From positions 406,001 to 470,000 of the forward strand of contig QJPP01001705.1 in assembly GCA_003996215.1 (NCBI GenBank): a DNA stretch of 64,000 nucleotides. Direction: 5' to 3'. A program made the translations under genes and the position numbers. The DNA is from Jaltomata sinuosa. Its lineage: Eukaryota; Streptophyta; Magnoliopsida; Solanales; Solanaceae. The notes under the pieces are model-generated. The model saw only the letters and a list, made by a program, of their open reading frames with translations. It did no database searches and had not been told where the DNA came from. Position 1 is the stretch's first letter. Each line of letters starts with the position of its first letter. Positions 22,571 to 36,300 of the stretch are shown piece after piece.

Positions 22571-24600
22571 CTAAAAGGTAGGACAATAGGGAAAATAGAG
22601 CCTAGTCTACTAATTCGTCCGCTCCAACATGCCAAGTTGTGAAAAATGGCACTACTCCATGAATAGGCGGGGGTCAGAACCACTTTTATGCTTTAGCCAG
22701 TTGTCAGGAACTGAAAACTTCTCCAGAGGTCATCATGAGTATGTTGAAAGTCTTTTCTATTGTTGTTTATGCTTTACTTGACCCTGGAGATACTATATCT
22801 TTTGTGACTTTGTATGTTGCTATGAAGTTCGGAATAAGTCCCAAACAACTTTTTGAGCCTCTTTCTATTTCTACTCTTATTGGTGAGTTTGTCATAGCTA
22901 GATGAGTCTATAAAATTACACAGTATTCGTTCATTATAGATACACCATAGCTGACCTATTTGAGTTAGATATGGTTGACTTTGAGGTCATTTTAGGCATT
23001 GATTAGTTATATTTATGTTATGCCTCATTTGATTGTAGAACCAGAGTCTTGAAATTTTAGTTTTCTCACAAACCAATCTTAGTGTGGAAGGGAAGTCTAG
23101 TTGTGCCCAAGGGCAAGTTCATTTTGTACCTTAAGGACAAAAGGATAGTTTTGAAGAGGTATATCTATCATTTAGTCCGGTTAGGGATTCTAGTGTTGAA
23201 GTCTCATCCCTTCAGTCAGTCTTAGTTGTTAACGAATTTCCAAAAGTCTTTCCAAATGATCTTCCCGGAGTCCCTCCCTATAGGGAGATAAATTTTGGAA
23301 TTGGTGTCCTTCCTAACACCCATACCATCTCTATTCCACCATATAGAATGGCTCTAGAAGAACTAAACGAGTTAAAAGAGCATTTAAAAGATCTCCTTGA
23401 TAAGGGATTTATAAGACTAAGTGTCTCTTCATGGGGTGCTCCAGTTCTATTCGTGCGTAAGAAGGATAGTTCTCTCAGAATGTGCATTGACTATCGTCAG
23501 TTGAACAAAGTCACCATAAATAATAAGTATCCACTCCTCAGAATTGATGACTTGTTTGACCAACTTCAGGGTGCTAAGTGTTTCTCTAAGATAGACCTCA
23601 AATTTGACTATCATCAATTGAAAGTTAAGGAGAGTAACATTCCAAAGACAACCTTCAAAACTCATTACAGCCACTTTGAATTCTTAGCTATGTTGTTTGG
23701 TTTGAATAATGCACCAGAAGGTTGTATAGACCTCATGAACAGAGTGTTCAACCAGTATCTTGATATGTTCGTGATTGTCTTTATTGATGACATCCTGGTC
23801 TATTCCCTTAGAGAGTAAGAGCATGCTAATCACCTCCGAATTGTGTTGCAGACACTTAAGGACCATGAGTTGTATGCAAAGTTTTCTAAGTGTGAGTTTT
23901 GGTCGCGGTCTGTGGTATTTCTCAGTCATATTGTTTCTAGTGGGGATATCAAGATTGATTCCCAAAAGATTGATGCAGTTAAGAACTGGCCCAGACCCAT
24001 GACCCTGACTGATATTAAAAGTTTATTGGGTCTGGCTGGTTACTACAGAATGTTTGTGGAAGGTTTCTCCTCTATTGTTGCTCCTTTGACAAAGTTAACT
24101 CAGAAGAAAGATAAGTTTTAGTGGTTTGAAGCCTATGAGAAGAGTTTTCAGAAGTTGAAACAAGGTTGATTTTTGCTCCAGTATTGAGCCTAGTAGAAGG
24201 AACTGATGGTTTTGTTGTGTATTGTGATGCCTTGAGGATTGGTGTTGGTTGTTTTTTGATGCAGCAAGGTAAAGCTGTAGCTTATGCCTCTAGGCATCTT
24301 AAGAACCATGAGAAAAACTACCCGACTCATGATCTTGAGTTGACAACAGTATTGTTTGCTTTGAATATCTGGCGTCACTACCTCTATGGTGTTTATGTTG
24401 ATGTCTTCACTGATCACAAAAGTCTACATTATGTTTTCAGTTAAAAAGAGTTGAATCTCAGACAAAGAAAATGACCTTAGTTACTCAAGGATTATGATAT
24501 GAGCATCTTTTATCACCCAAGAAAGGCGAATATGGTCGTTGATGCCCTTGGTAGATTATCCAGGGGAAATCTTGCTCATATTGAGGAAGGAAAGAAAGAG
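22571..24600 (+). pseudogene. Element C protease, reverse transcriptase and RNase H
   Basis: The protease remnant has 'ALLDPGDTISFVTLYVA' (about 22770-22820). RT is well kept in one open frame (23348-23818): 'VSSWGAPVLFVRKKD', 'MCIDYRQLNKVT' and an intact catalytic 'FIDDILVYS' (about 23781-23808). It then stops at TAA 23817-23819 and resumes at 23843-24121 with 'LLGLAGYYRMFVEGFS'. RNase H covers 24166-24444 ('FVVYCDA', 'HDLELTTVLFALNIWRHYLYG', 'FTDHKSLHYVF') and continues past a stop to about 24600. The catalytic residues are mostly present but at least three stops interrupt the polyprotein. Confidence 0.82.
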
Positions 24601-26311
24601 CTTATGAAAGATATTCATCGACTTGCAAACCTAGAAATTTGCCTCTTAGACTCCAAGGATAGTGGTGTAGTTGTTCAGAATAGGGCTGAAGCATCCCTAG
24701 TTTCACACGTTAAGAAAAACCAAGATAGTGACCCCATATTGCTTCATCTAAAGGAAAAAATCCACAAGCATAAGGTTATGGATTTTGAGAAAAGAGGAGA
24801 TGGTACCTTGAGGTAACAAGGCAGGTTATGTGTTGCAGATGTTAATGAACTCTGAGAGAGGATTATGGAAGAAGCATATCATTCCAGATACTTCATTCAC
24901 TCAGGTTCCACAAAGATGTACCATGACTTGAGAGAAGTATATTGGTGAAACAATATGAAGAAGAACATTATAGATTTTGTACCTAAGTGTTCAAATTGTA
25001 AACAAGTTAAGGTTGAGCATCAAAGATCCGGTGGTTTGGCTCAATGTATAGAGCTTCTTGAATGGAAGTGGAAGATGATAAATATGGACTTCATAACAGG
25101 TTTGACACGATCACATTGTCAGCATGATTTGTTTGGGTGATTGTAGATTGTTTGACAAAGTCAACTCACTTCCGTTAAGACAACAGATTTTGTGGAGGAT
25201 TCTGCCAATCTATACATTCATGAGATTATCAAACTTCATGGGACCCTACTGTCTATTATTAAAAACAGAGGCGCTCAGCTCACCGCCTATTTTTGGAAGT
25301 CTTTTTAGAAAGAATTTGGAAGTCTTTTTAGAAATAATTAGGTAGAAAAGTGAACCTTAGTACCGCATTCCATCCCAAACCAATGGTCAAGCAGAGTGTA
25401 ATATTCAGACTCTTGAGGACATTTTAGAGCTTGTGTATTGGATTTGAAAGGAAATTGGGATGATCACCTACCTCTTATTAAGTTTACTTATAATAATAAC
25501 TATCATTCCAGTATTCAAATAGCATCATTTGAGGCCCTATATGGGCAAAGATATTGATCTCCAATAGGTTGGTTCGAGGTTGGTGAAGCTGAGTTATTAG
25601 GGCTAGACAATGTCCATGAATCCATGGAAAAAGTTAAGCTCATTCAAGAGCGTTTGAAAACTCCATAGAGTTTTCAAAGTCATACTCTGATGTGAGACGA
25701 AGAGTCTTAGAATTTAGTGTTGATGATTGGGTTTTCTTAAAGGTTTCTCCAATGAAGGGATTCATGTGATTTGGAAAGAAGGGGAAGCTTAGTTCCTGAT
25801 ATATTGGTCCCTACCAAATCTTGAAGAGGATTTGGAAAGTGGCCTTTGAGTTAGAGTTGCCTGCAAATTTAGCCGTAGTTCATACAGTGTTCCATGTTTC
25901 TATGTTAAAGAAGTGTGTGGGTGATCCCTCACTCATTGTCCCTACTGAAAGTATTGGTGTAAAAGACAGTTTAACTTATAAGGAAGTTCTGGTTAAGATC
26001 CTAGATCATCAGGTTTGTAAGTTGAGAACCAAGGAATTAACTTCAATAGATGTTTAAGGTAATGATACTACTCTATGCCTTTGATTCTATGAACTCATGG
26101 CTTATGTCATGTCTGTGCTAGTCTCTTGTGATCAAAACTCGTTCTTATATTCTCCTTTATAGTTTGTTATGAAGACCCTCATGTTAATGCAGTATATGTT
26201 GACAAGTGTTAGTTCAAGATAGCCTAAGAGAAATATGTTTTGTTCAGTTCATATGCTTTCCTTATAGCCATGACACTCATTTGAGGATGAATGTTCCCAA
26301 GGAAAAGATAT
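24601..26311 (+). pseudogene. Element C integrase and degraded chromodomain-like C-terminus
   Basis: The integrase zinc finger lies at about 24870-25000 (a 'YHSRYFIHSGSTKMYHDL' part with two His, then CSNC). The first catalytic Asp is in 'MDFITGLTRS' (about 25084) and the rest of the core is frame-shifted (25124-25560). The C-terminal GPF/Y-like part and 'VFHVSMLKKCVGDPS' are at 25821-25950. A short 'ILDHQVCKLRTKELTS' tail (25997-26045) resembles the chromodomain start of Tekay/Del-type chromoviruses, but it ends at a stop at 26055. The polypurine region is at 26295-26311. Confidence 0.75.
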
Positions 26312-28452
26312 TGTAACACCTCGTATATCGAGGTATGTTTAAGTCATCTCATATGCATGTTAGATATTAAAAATCAAGTTACTTAACTCGTAGATTGATT
26401 AAAAATTAATCAGAATAAGTTCCATAACTTATACAGAATTTCAGGCAGGCAAGTAGGTTAGGGCTATGGCCACCGTGCCGCCCCAGTACCTTAACTTCAC
26501 AAAGCTGAAATTCAGAATGTTGGGGCTATGTCCATTGTGGCGCCCTTCCCATAGCCCTGCAGGACTTTGAGCAGGGCGGCTCCCCAAGGCAATTTCAAGC
26601 CTAATTTTAGCACTTCATTCTATTAAGGGTTTTTCGTCCTACCACAACTATACACTCTATTTCTACAACTTAAAACCCCTTTTAATAAGAGAGAACACTT
26701 AGAAATCATCTGTATTATTTCCCTCCTCCTTCCCCAACTCAAACCACAAGGTTTAGAGAAAACTACGCTCAAGGATCAAGAAGAGCAATCTCTCACGATT
26801 TCCTCTCCAACTCTAGCATCCTCCGTTAGCTAACGTATGTAAGCTAACCTTCAGTGTAGGAACACTGTTCTTTCCCATAAGTATGTTTTCAATTTTAGTT
26901 TCTTTAATGAATAAAGCTAGGGCTTTTGAATTGAATCCTAGAATCTTAGTTTCCTTATCTTTTGATGATAATTCTTGAATTCTCCATAGAAACAGTAGAA
27001 CTTCATAAGGTCAGTCTATCTCTTGGTTGTATGCCCTATTTCATGTTCATGGAGTCTATTTTGAGTTTTATGAAATCCATTTCATAATTTATAAAAACTA
27101 TCATATGATTATGGAAACCTACCTCATAAATGTTTACAAATTACTTTTATGAATATTGATATAGCTTTGAAAGAAAAATGTCTTTGATTTTAAAAACTCA
27201 GACTAGCATATTTTCATAAGATTTAGAGCACAGGGATCCAAACAATATTTTCACATGAATTAGAGCCAAGGCTCAACTAGTATGTTTTCTCATGAATAAG
27301 AATTAAGGCTCACCAGTATGACAGTTTACATGATTTTCAGCTTATGTTAAAGATTACAATATGAGCATATATATATTTTGGGAGGACTATATGAATCGAG
27401 AAAGGTATGAGTTCAGATAACACATGACCTAAAACTACGTATGTCAGCATAGGATAGGATCGTGTCGTAAGTTTAGGCGACTCCTCTTAATCCCAAAGGC
27501 TCGGTATAAACTCACACTTCAGTTCAATTCTATTTTATGCCCTGGTAAGGCATAATACGACTTTCCCAATCGAGCCAGAGATTGAACATCATGAACTCAC
27601 ACGATGTTAGTCGATTATAAGAAACTCTCCAAACAAAAAAACTTATTATTTTCATTAAATGTTATTTATCGCTCCAGGCCACCGGTTTCTAAATATATTT
27701 GATATTGTTTTGCATTTAGTTTACTTGCTACTCAGTTGTTCAGTTACTCATGATTCAGATATCCAATTTAGCCCATGTTTCAGTCTTCAGTTACATTTAT
27801 GATTTAGATAATCAGGATACGTATTATCTTATTGTTTAGTTATCTCATGTTGTTAATGCATATCATATTCATGACTCAGTCATTTGGCTTATCATATGTT
27901 AGTATTGTATCACTTCAGCTGTACCAGATAGTATTGTGCTCCTTTCAGCTGTATTACATACGGTACATTTTATGTACTTATCTCATTTGGAGTTGCATCA
28001 TTTTATGATGCAGATTCAAGTACTCAGGTCCGTAACTAGGTGCTCCATTAGATTTCACCTCCTCAGCTTATGGTGGATCCTACTTACATTCAAAGGACTT
28101 AGTTATATCTAGTTCAGTAGTCCAGTAGTTCAATAGTTCAGTTTTTTTCTAAATAAAGATATACCGGGGGACTTGTCCAGGTAGATAATACTCAGTTATG
28201 TTTTTTGATGCTTCATAGACAGTTAGTTGATGTGTCAATTCAGATTGTATTCAACTATCAGATTAACTTTAAAGTCTCAGTTATAAAAGTACTTTACTTT
28301 ATTTCAAAAGCTTGAATTGTATTACATGTTTTTCAGAGCGTCCGCTTATCTTTCAGTACATCTTTTAGTAGTATGCAAGGCCAAGGATACGCTCGAGCCA
28401 GTAGTGGCTTCGGGTGCCGAGCACGCCTAGGATCTAGGCTCGGGATGTGACA
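26312..28452 (+). repeat. Element C 3' LTR, complete
   Basis: It starts TGTAACACCTCG at 26312, right after a purine-rich tract, and ends GGGATGTGACA at 28452; 2141 bp. Near 26450-26600 it carries two copies of a GC-rich 'GGGCTATG(G/T)CCA...GTG(C/G)CGCC' motif. It serves as the reference for the truncated 5' LTR at 20703-21164. Confidence 0.8.
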
Positions 28453-30250
28453 TCTACACTGACTAAGCAACATCCGACGGCTTCAGTCCGTCTAGTTTGT
28501 ATTTAAATGACTAAAGTAGCCTTCGAGGAGTTTGCTTATCCTCTCCATCTGAGTTTTCAAAATATACCGATCATAAGCATGTTAATAGGAGTGGGACTTA
28601 TTAAAATAGCCTAGAATTACTTGTTTTCTCCTTGAATCCACCACTTTATTTTCCACTAATGTTGAATCCAATATTTGTCTACCCTCCACAAAAGCATTCT
28701 GTAAAGTACAAATAGTCTCATCCAACACCTTTTTAAGTCTATTGAAAGTACCTCAAAGATAATCTTATAGATGTTTCCCATTAGACTAATAGATCATAAT
28801 CATTCATGCTCGTAGCTCCCTCCTATTTAGGGAGGATAACAATGAATGAGGAATTCATACTTTCTTTGAATTCACCTCTTTCATGAAATACTGCAATAGT
28901 ATCCATCACATCTGTTTTGATCATATTCTAGCTTTGTCACTCGCACAATATCATATATCCCTTTTCACCTCCTCACGAATTGCCCTCTTTGGCCACTCAC
29001 ACTCCTCCTATTCGATTTGATTGAAATCTAAACCCTCCAAATCAAGCCTCTACTATGCTTCCTCTTTAAACAAATGTTCAAAAAATCTACAATTTTCCCC
29101 TCTACTTCCTCCTTCCCTATGACTCATCCCATTGACCTTCCACTGATTATATATAGTTTCTTCTCTTGTTAGAGACTGCTACCCTATAAAATAATTTTGT
29201 ATTAGAGTCCCGCTCCTTCAACCATAATACCCTCAATTTTTGATTCCACCTAACCTCTAGAGCCAAGGACAAATCAGCTAGCTCCCTTTTCAAACCGTAT
29301 TTCTTCTCCTTCTCCCTATCTTCTAACTCCCTCCCCACTTCTACCCTCTACAAATACCTCACTTTGTTTATGATATTCTTCATTTTTACCTCTATCGTCC
29401 CAAACACCTCTTTATTTCACACCCTAATGTCTGCTTTAAGCAATTTCAACTTCTTGGCAAACCTACATGAAGGCCTCCCCTCCACCACATAACAACTTCA
29501 ACAGTTAGCCACTATATCCCCGAAATTGACCGCACTTAGCCACATATTTTCAAATCTAAATGGGGATCTCATCCGTTTTCCTCTATTACCGTCCAACAAA
29601 ATAGGTGAATGTTTTGATAACAACCTCAAAAGAGGAACCTAGATCACATGTGCCAACTCCTCCCACAAAGTAGACATTAGAAACCTGTCAAGTCTTGATC
29701 TAGAAGACGAGTCCTCCGATCTGGACCAAGTGAAAGAGGCACATGTTAATGACAAATTAATAAGAAAGAGGTTATTTATAAATTTGTTCATGGCCCCAGA
29801 CACTACCCTAGACCCAACCCTTTCCTCCAAGAATCTCATCGTGTTAAAATCCCCCTAACACCCAAGGAATATCCCACCTCCTCACACCATTAACTAACTC
29901 CTCTCAAAAAAATTCCTTTGATACCTCTCCCACAGGTCCATATATACCGCTGAAACCGCACTCAATTTCGTTATCACATTTTAAAATCTCAATCCTAACA
30001 AGAAATCTCCATTGTTAACCTCCACACACTCTAACTTTCTTACGTCCCAAAGAATGAGAATTCCTCCCGCACTTCCATGGGACGGAATGTACTCATAATT
30101 CACCCACTCTCCCCTCTCCCACACACATCTAACAATGCTATATGTCAAAGTTTTTATTTTTGTTTCTTGAATACATATCACATCTGACCCATATTTCCTA
30201 AAACCTGTTTTAATGATGGCTCTTTAGTTAGGGTCATTCACCCCCCTAAC
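28453..30250 (-). pseudogene. LINE ORF2, endonuclease region (RT missing)
   Basis: On the minus strand the endonuclease/exonuclease/phosphatase-type domain of an L1-like LINE can be read in broken frames. The N-terminal 'ICIQETKI' (30178-30155) has the catalytic Glu; 'PSHGSAGGILILWD' follows; then the 'FTWSR' and 'SRLDRFLMS' motifs of the C-terminal half (29730-29660). The linker before RT is at 29338-29147 ('RVLWLKERDSNTKLFY'). The sequence runs to the element C LTR; no RT is present. Element C appears to have inserted into, or joined to, this LINE. Confidence 0.7.
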
Positions 30251-32210
30251 ATTCTAACTAATGATTTTGAAATCATCAACACACTACTATCTTTGTTCCC
30301 CCTTATCCCCTTCCCTACCCTAAATTTCTTTGCTCGCCTCCTTATTTCTCCTTTTGTATACCATTTTTTTTCCTCCCTCCTATTGTGCTTCAATAGGTAC
30401 CCTCTTCTTCTCTTCTACTTTTTTGGCATTCACTCGCCTCATGATCAATGCAACACAATAAGTCAATTACTTTATCCCCACTCTCTCGATAGAAAGCCTC
30501 TAGAACTTCCCAAAATCAAGATATTTCTCTTCCACTCACTTCGAAAGTTTTCCATCCCCTTTCAAAATAGCCTAAGGTTGGGGTTCATCCTTTGTTTCTA
30601 TAATCTTACATTTATCAACAAATCCGACAACCTTTGTCAATGCAGAATCATATTTGGACACCAAAACAAGCTTATTGACAATCATTAACTGATTATCTGA
30701 GATGGAACCACCCAAAATATCATCATACTGTTTTAGACTTTCGAACGAGCCCCAATTATTATCACAGATAAAGTTGTGACATGATTGTTGAGAACCTACG
30801 TTTGGCCAACAAGTATGTTACATTTGGTATTTTCAACAGAAAATCCATTCCCAACCCCAATTGAACAATTTTGAGCAGGCCTCAAGCTAGTTCTTCCAAT
30901 TTCGAAGGCGTCGGAGGTCGTAATCCTATCAGCAGGCTCGGTGTCCTCATGTTTGCATGATCAATATCCTTTCCTATGACTTTTTCAGTGAAAATACGTT
31001 CCCTAGGACTCGCAAGACTATTCTGACTTGACTCCACCCTTTTATTGTCATATTTGAGGTCGTTGGAATCGCTTTTCTGGCCTACCCCACTTCTGATCAA
31101 TAGCGATCCTCTCACATACTTTCTTAAGCAGTGAAGACCTAATGCCCAAGTAGTTGACCTTGCCAAAATTGCATTGAGAAGAAAACTATTGTTATCAATC
31201 CTTCTTGTCTTTCAAAATAGACTCGTACTTAGGTGTATTACCTCTGGATAGGTAATTAAAGTCCCCTGGAGTGCGTTCGACACCATAGGAGACTTTCCTT
31301 TCCTTGGCTTACTGTGATTACGATCGCGTAAGTCTTCTGAAGGGTTGAATTAGTTTGACCCGGTCCACAAAGTTGATTCTCTGCTTTTAAATTGGTCAAG
31401 ATTCTTTTCCCACCCTTTCTCTCTTAACCGGGGGTAAAATAGACCTTTTTCCTCTTATTTTTGTTTTAGTAATTCACCAATTTGAAATCTCCTTCCTCCC
31501 TTCCAGATCTGTTACCCGATAATGGCAAAGAAGCCATTTTCCGACCAAACTCTCCTCCTTTTTAGATCTCTCCTTTCTACCTTCTCATCTTCTCCATCTC
31601 CCTTATTCCTCTCCTCTCCCCTCCCCTCCCCAGAATACTCCATCACTTTGGGGCAAACCTGTGGTATAGCCAAACGCTAAAACTCCGACACCCATTCTCC
31701 AAAACCATTGAAACTGAAATATTTCCTCATTTTTTACATACACCTTAACTCTTGACATATCACTCATACAACACCTCACATCCGCGAAACCACCACATAG
31801 ATTTCCCGCCTTTTGAACAAGTTCACACACTATAAATGAATCGGGACACCAACAGTATTAATCGCAACACATCCTTCTATGATCCTCTCCTTCGCACAAC
31901 CAGGGCTGAGACAGCCATCTATCCAACCTCAGAAACTCTTTGTTCATCCACATGTGTCCCTACTCGATCACCTTAACAACTTCTTATTCCAATGTGTACC
32001 GAAACATGAAGATGGAATCTCTCAGCTTTGACACCTTCAGCCTCTTCTCCATTCTCCAAGCCTCCGCAACCCAACTAATAACCATGTCCGGTGATTCCAC
32101 CCAACTAACAAGTTTCCCCCCCAAGACAAATCTTTAGAAAAACTCTTCTTTTCTGAGTGAATTTGGGTTCTTTTCTGCCTTCGATTTTGTGGTAGCTTCC
32201 TTCCATGTCG
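30251..32210 (-). pseudogene. LINE ORF1 (DUF4283-type nucleic-acid-binding protein), degenerate
   Basis: On the minus strand an ATG at 32207 starts a frame leading through a one-base shift into 'GKLVSWVESPD', 'RDSIFMF' and 'LRLDRW' (32130-31900). It continues through 31830-31603 with 'NLCGGFADV'. This pattern matches the DUF4283 region of plant LINE ORF1, thought to bind RNA. The rest to 30251 is low-complexity linker with no recognisable domain. Stops and shifts make it a pseudogene. Upstream 32211-32440 is a CT/GA-rich leader with an AG repeat (32270-32290). Confidence 0.65.
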
Positions 32211-32440
32211 AGGCTTGCTAAAGCATCTTTGTAAGATGTCTCTTTGAGTTTCTCTGCTTCTAGAGAGAAGGAGTCTCTCTCTCTCTAACTAGTGGTCACA
32301 TATACATATAGGATTTGTGTGTGTTTAGGAATTCTATTCACCATCCTATTTCTCCAGTCTTCTTTTCTTTTTGGCTTCTATTCATCTGTTTCGAGTTTCT
32401 TGCTTCTGCAGGAGTCTCTTTACTGGAATATGTAACATTC

Positions 32441-33141
32441 AAGTTGTTAATTCGTAATTGAACAGCAATTGAGGAACGAGCAAACTTTTATTTGAAGTTT
32501 GTCAACACCGATTACAAGTTAAATAATTTGAAGAAAAAAAATAGGATGTAGCCTAAATGATGGTGAAAATCAACTTCCGGGTGCAATTGCTATCTAAATA
32601 CCCTGACCATGGTCGACAAGTGGGTCTAATCTACCTTGAGGCTAAATAACGAAGTGTAAACAGAATATTTCAAGTATAATTTAAGATCAACATTCTACCT
32701 CATACCATTAATAACACGGGACAAGCATGAAGCAACTAACAATACTATCTCAGACAGTACATCAATGTAAAGGAGGTTACATGAAAACTAGGAACCACTA
32801 ACTACTGAAGTCCAATATAGATGGAAGGTACAAAATCTCCTGTAAACGCATTAGCAAATGCAGCTAAAATTTGAGGCATAATGTAAGATGTTAGTTACAG
32901 CCATTCATGAGATTCTCTGCAATTGTACAATTTGCTAGACCATAGAGCTACATAGGGAAACGTCGTTGTCTTCGTGTGGCGCACAGCATAGCGAATACTA
33001 ACAGAAGATGACCTTACTTCCAGGGGCCATTGAGGGTCATCGTGCAACCCAGCAAAGATAAAATGCCCGAGTGTATCTTTACCGAGGAATGAAAGTGCAA
33101 CTACTCTGTATTTAAGGTAATTTTGCACAGTGCATATGTAT
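32441..33141 (-). other. 3' UTR and downstream flank of the splicing-factor gene
   Basis: Downstream of the stop codon on the minus strand. A 142-codon frame covers part of it (32895-33323), but it overlaps the RS-coding exon in another frame and has no recognisable domain, so I treat it as 3' UTR. I could not identify one clear polyadenylation signal. The transcript end probably lies between about 32650 and 32850, given TGTA-rich sequence there on the minus strand. Confidence 0.4.
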
Positions 33142-33368
33142 TCATCTGGCCCGTCTCCTCTCCCTAGATTTGTCTCTATCATGATCATCTCTCTCCCTGC
33201 TTCCACTCTTCCTTTCCCTCTCACGACGCTTTTCCCTATCACTATCACGGTCTCTGCTGGAAGATTTCCACAGAGGGCTACCACTTCTGCTCCGGCTACG
33301 CTGACGCTTCCTAGAAGCTTCACGAGAATCGTCTCTTTTCTCTCTCCTCTCCAAAGATGACCTACCTG
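33142..33368 (-). CDS. RRC1: RRC1 exon 17: C-terminal RS/RD-rich tail
   Basis: It encodes about 75 residues of alternating Arg with Ser, Asp and Glu ('RQRSRSRSGSPL', 'SRDRDSDREKRRERERKSGS') ending in RRRAR and TGA at 33144-33142. RS tails are phosphorylated and mediate spliceosomal contacts. The acceptor is again a tandem CAGCAG, so the exon can begin at 33368 or 33365, adding or omitting one codon. Confidence 0.92.
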
Positions 33369-36300
33369 CTGTTTTTATGAAAGCAAAAATATGAGACAAT
33401 TTGTATACAAAACATAAAATCGATAATATAACAAAGCAAGAAGTGACAATAATTCTTTTTGATCAATAACGTGAAAAAACTCTTCCGCAAAATTTTTCTT
33501 ACCCCAGAAAGAGTGATGACAATGAATAGAAGGGAGGCAGTCAAGTGGCCTTTCTTACAGCTAATAAAAGCTGCCCTGTATATACTTTTCCTTGAGCCAA
33601 GTGTCTATTGGAAACAGCCTCTGTACCTCCCAAGGTAGGGGTAAGGTCTGCTATACACTACCCTCCCAAACCCCACTTATGCTGTTGTCGTCGTAATAAT
33701 AGCTGCCCTGTCCAGTATCCTGCTCAACCAGATACCAAGTCTTTTTTTTCTTTCTTTTCAATAACTGAGAAAACTCCAAGAACCAGCTAGCACATAGTTC
33801 AATACACGGTGGATACTCCTCTACCCTTCTCTACTTGAACACCAAGCTTTAGACTGCGTCAAAGCTCGAGCTCGTGACATGCGTTTAATCCATACCACAA
33901 GCTACCACTAAACCTAATCCTTAGGAGCACCAGATACCTAATCTTCCCGTAAATATGATGATGACCAACTCTATCCAGCACTAAGTGATTCCTCTTATAG
34001 ATGACGAGAAAAAATCTTGTTAAAAGTTCATTGCATCTACAACATAATACTGTGACAGTTAAATCCTCACCTAAGTGCTTAAATGTGTGATGTGTTATTT
34101 ACCGCGTTCCATTACAATTTCTTGTACTAACAGACAGTTTAGGAAAAATATAGTCTCCTAAGCAGCAGTTAGTAACCTGTTATCAAGAGAATGTCCAGGT
34201 AGTGCTGTTGAAAGCAGTAAATAGTAATTTTTGAGCAATTAGACCAGCCTGCTTCAGCTATTGTTCACCATAAAATCAGATATACATCAACAAAGCATCT
34301 GAGAACCGATCAAAGGGATGACATGGGCACAAGGCAAAAAAATTCTGGGAAAAATAATTGTCAACAAAAAAGATAGGATTGGAGTATGATACAAGCAGTA
34401 TAAACCTAAGATTCGACCTGCACATACAATTAAATGCACGGACATCTCAAACTACTGACAGGTTTAGAGCATTACCCCTTTTTGATGCATCTTCGCTGAA
34501 ATTCAATAAACCATATTCAGATTGTAGGCGTTGCCGATGGATTTCAACTTTCCTCTCAATTTCATCCGGACTTTTTATTCCTCGTTCTTCAAGAGATTCA
34601 CGATATTCAATCAATGCAACCTCAAGACGCCTCAGCTTTTGTCTGATACATTAGTTATGGACCATATCAAAATACGAACAGGAGAAAAGCTGAGGATTGT
34701 GAGTAGCCAATTGAAAGCAACAGATTTAATGTTTAAGGCATAGAATCCCACAAAAATTTGGAACAGAGAGAATCTGCCTCCAAATATTATGGAAATAGGG
34801 GTATCCTAAGCTTCCAATACTTGGCATATTAACATCCCTGCTCCTAAGAATATTATGAAAGTCAGCATGCAGTCTTTCATTTAGTAAATGAGCACCCTCG
34901 TATCTTTCCATAGGAAAACTACTAAAATCAAAATGAAGAAAGCAGACATCCATTTGCTGGCCTCGAGGGTGGGGAAATATAAAATTCTTTCTTGTTTTCT
35001 GGCAGATATAACGAGAGTAGTTTCCTACCTTTTAAAACTTTTCCTTCAATGATTTGAGATACAAAAGTTAGCAAGTAATTTGTAGTAATCTTCATTTAAG
35101 TTCCTAATCTCTAAGTCTTGTAAGCAAAGGAAGCTTAATCCGAGAACAATTTCACTCCAAAGTCGTTCAATTGATCCACCAGAACCCAAGGGAGTATCTT
35201 CCTGAACTAGGGAAGTATTGAAAGTTAAATGGATGATATGACAATAAAATAACACCTATTTGCGGAAATAATCCCACAAGGAATGCTCAACTGCACATAC
35301 CTCAACTCTTCGTTCATTCCACTTTCCGGGTATGCTGAATTGCTTGTGTCAGTTGTAAGCTCTGCATCCTTGATCTTGCTAAGCCCATCACCTGCATTCT
35401 CACTTCCAGAAGATGAATATGTCAACCCTAGGTCCCTCGAACTTCTCTTTTGTTCATCATCACTTTCATCATCCTCCCTGGCCCATTTAGATGTAGGCAA
35501 AATTGTGTCACTGTTGCCCTCACTGGAAAAGTCGATTGAATTATGGTGTGAAGCAGAATTTATTGGGGGTGAAGATACAGACTCTCTTTGTTTGAGTTGT
35601 ACGTCATAATCCACTTGACTATTCCGTTCGGAAGGAGCCATCCTATCCAACTCAAGGTTGCCATCTTTCCGGGTACTGGGGAACCTAGCAGAACTTGAAT
35701 GGCTTGCAAACTTCAAATCTTCATCTAGTTCATGACCTCTCTGCTTTTCAGCCTCTTCCAGATAAAGTAACCGAGCAACCATCATTTCCCTACCACCCAC
35801 GATAGACAAACCATTGTGCCTGCATCGTCTTTCTAGCTCAGTAAGGGGAAGGCTCAACAGTTCCTTCATCGCAGCTCCTTTCCCAATTGCCAACGCACCA
35901 TCTGGGTTAACTTTGCCGCCATCACCTACATCATCAGAGCCGGTCCTTTGTTCCATTTCAGGTGCATCACCACACAGAGAATGAAAGGGGGTCACACCAG
36001 AGTTCCCAGTTCGAAGAAAGGTAGCTCGTAAGCCATTGACATAGGCATCCGAAAACAAAAACCAATCAGCCCATACTTGAAGCACTTTCAGAACTCTCTC
36101 CTGTAACATGTAAGGAAAAACTTGACAACACATCAAGGAGGAGCGAGAAAGGGTACAAAAAATGCATCAAATGCAGATCAAATGTAGGTGACAGGCAGCT
36201 TACTTTAAGTGCTTCCGCAGTAATTCGTCCTGTTATACTTCGATATAGATCATTGAAGCTTTCCATTATGTCTGGTAAAGAGGCTTCAAATTTGGTGCGA

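Noticed and set aside
30293..30688. 131-codon plus-strand frame
   Set aside because: Antisense to the linker between LINE ORF1 and ORF2; no domain.
32895..33323. 142-codon open frame on the minus strand next to the RRC1 stop
   Set aside because: It overlaps the RS exon in another frame (Arg-rich coding sequence read out of frame stays open) and has no domain; the phase-consistent RRC1 ending at 33142 explains the region.
35283..35609. 108-codon plus-strand frame
   Set aside because: Antisense shadow of RRC1 exon 15.
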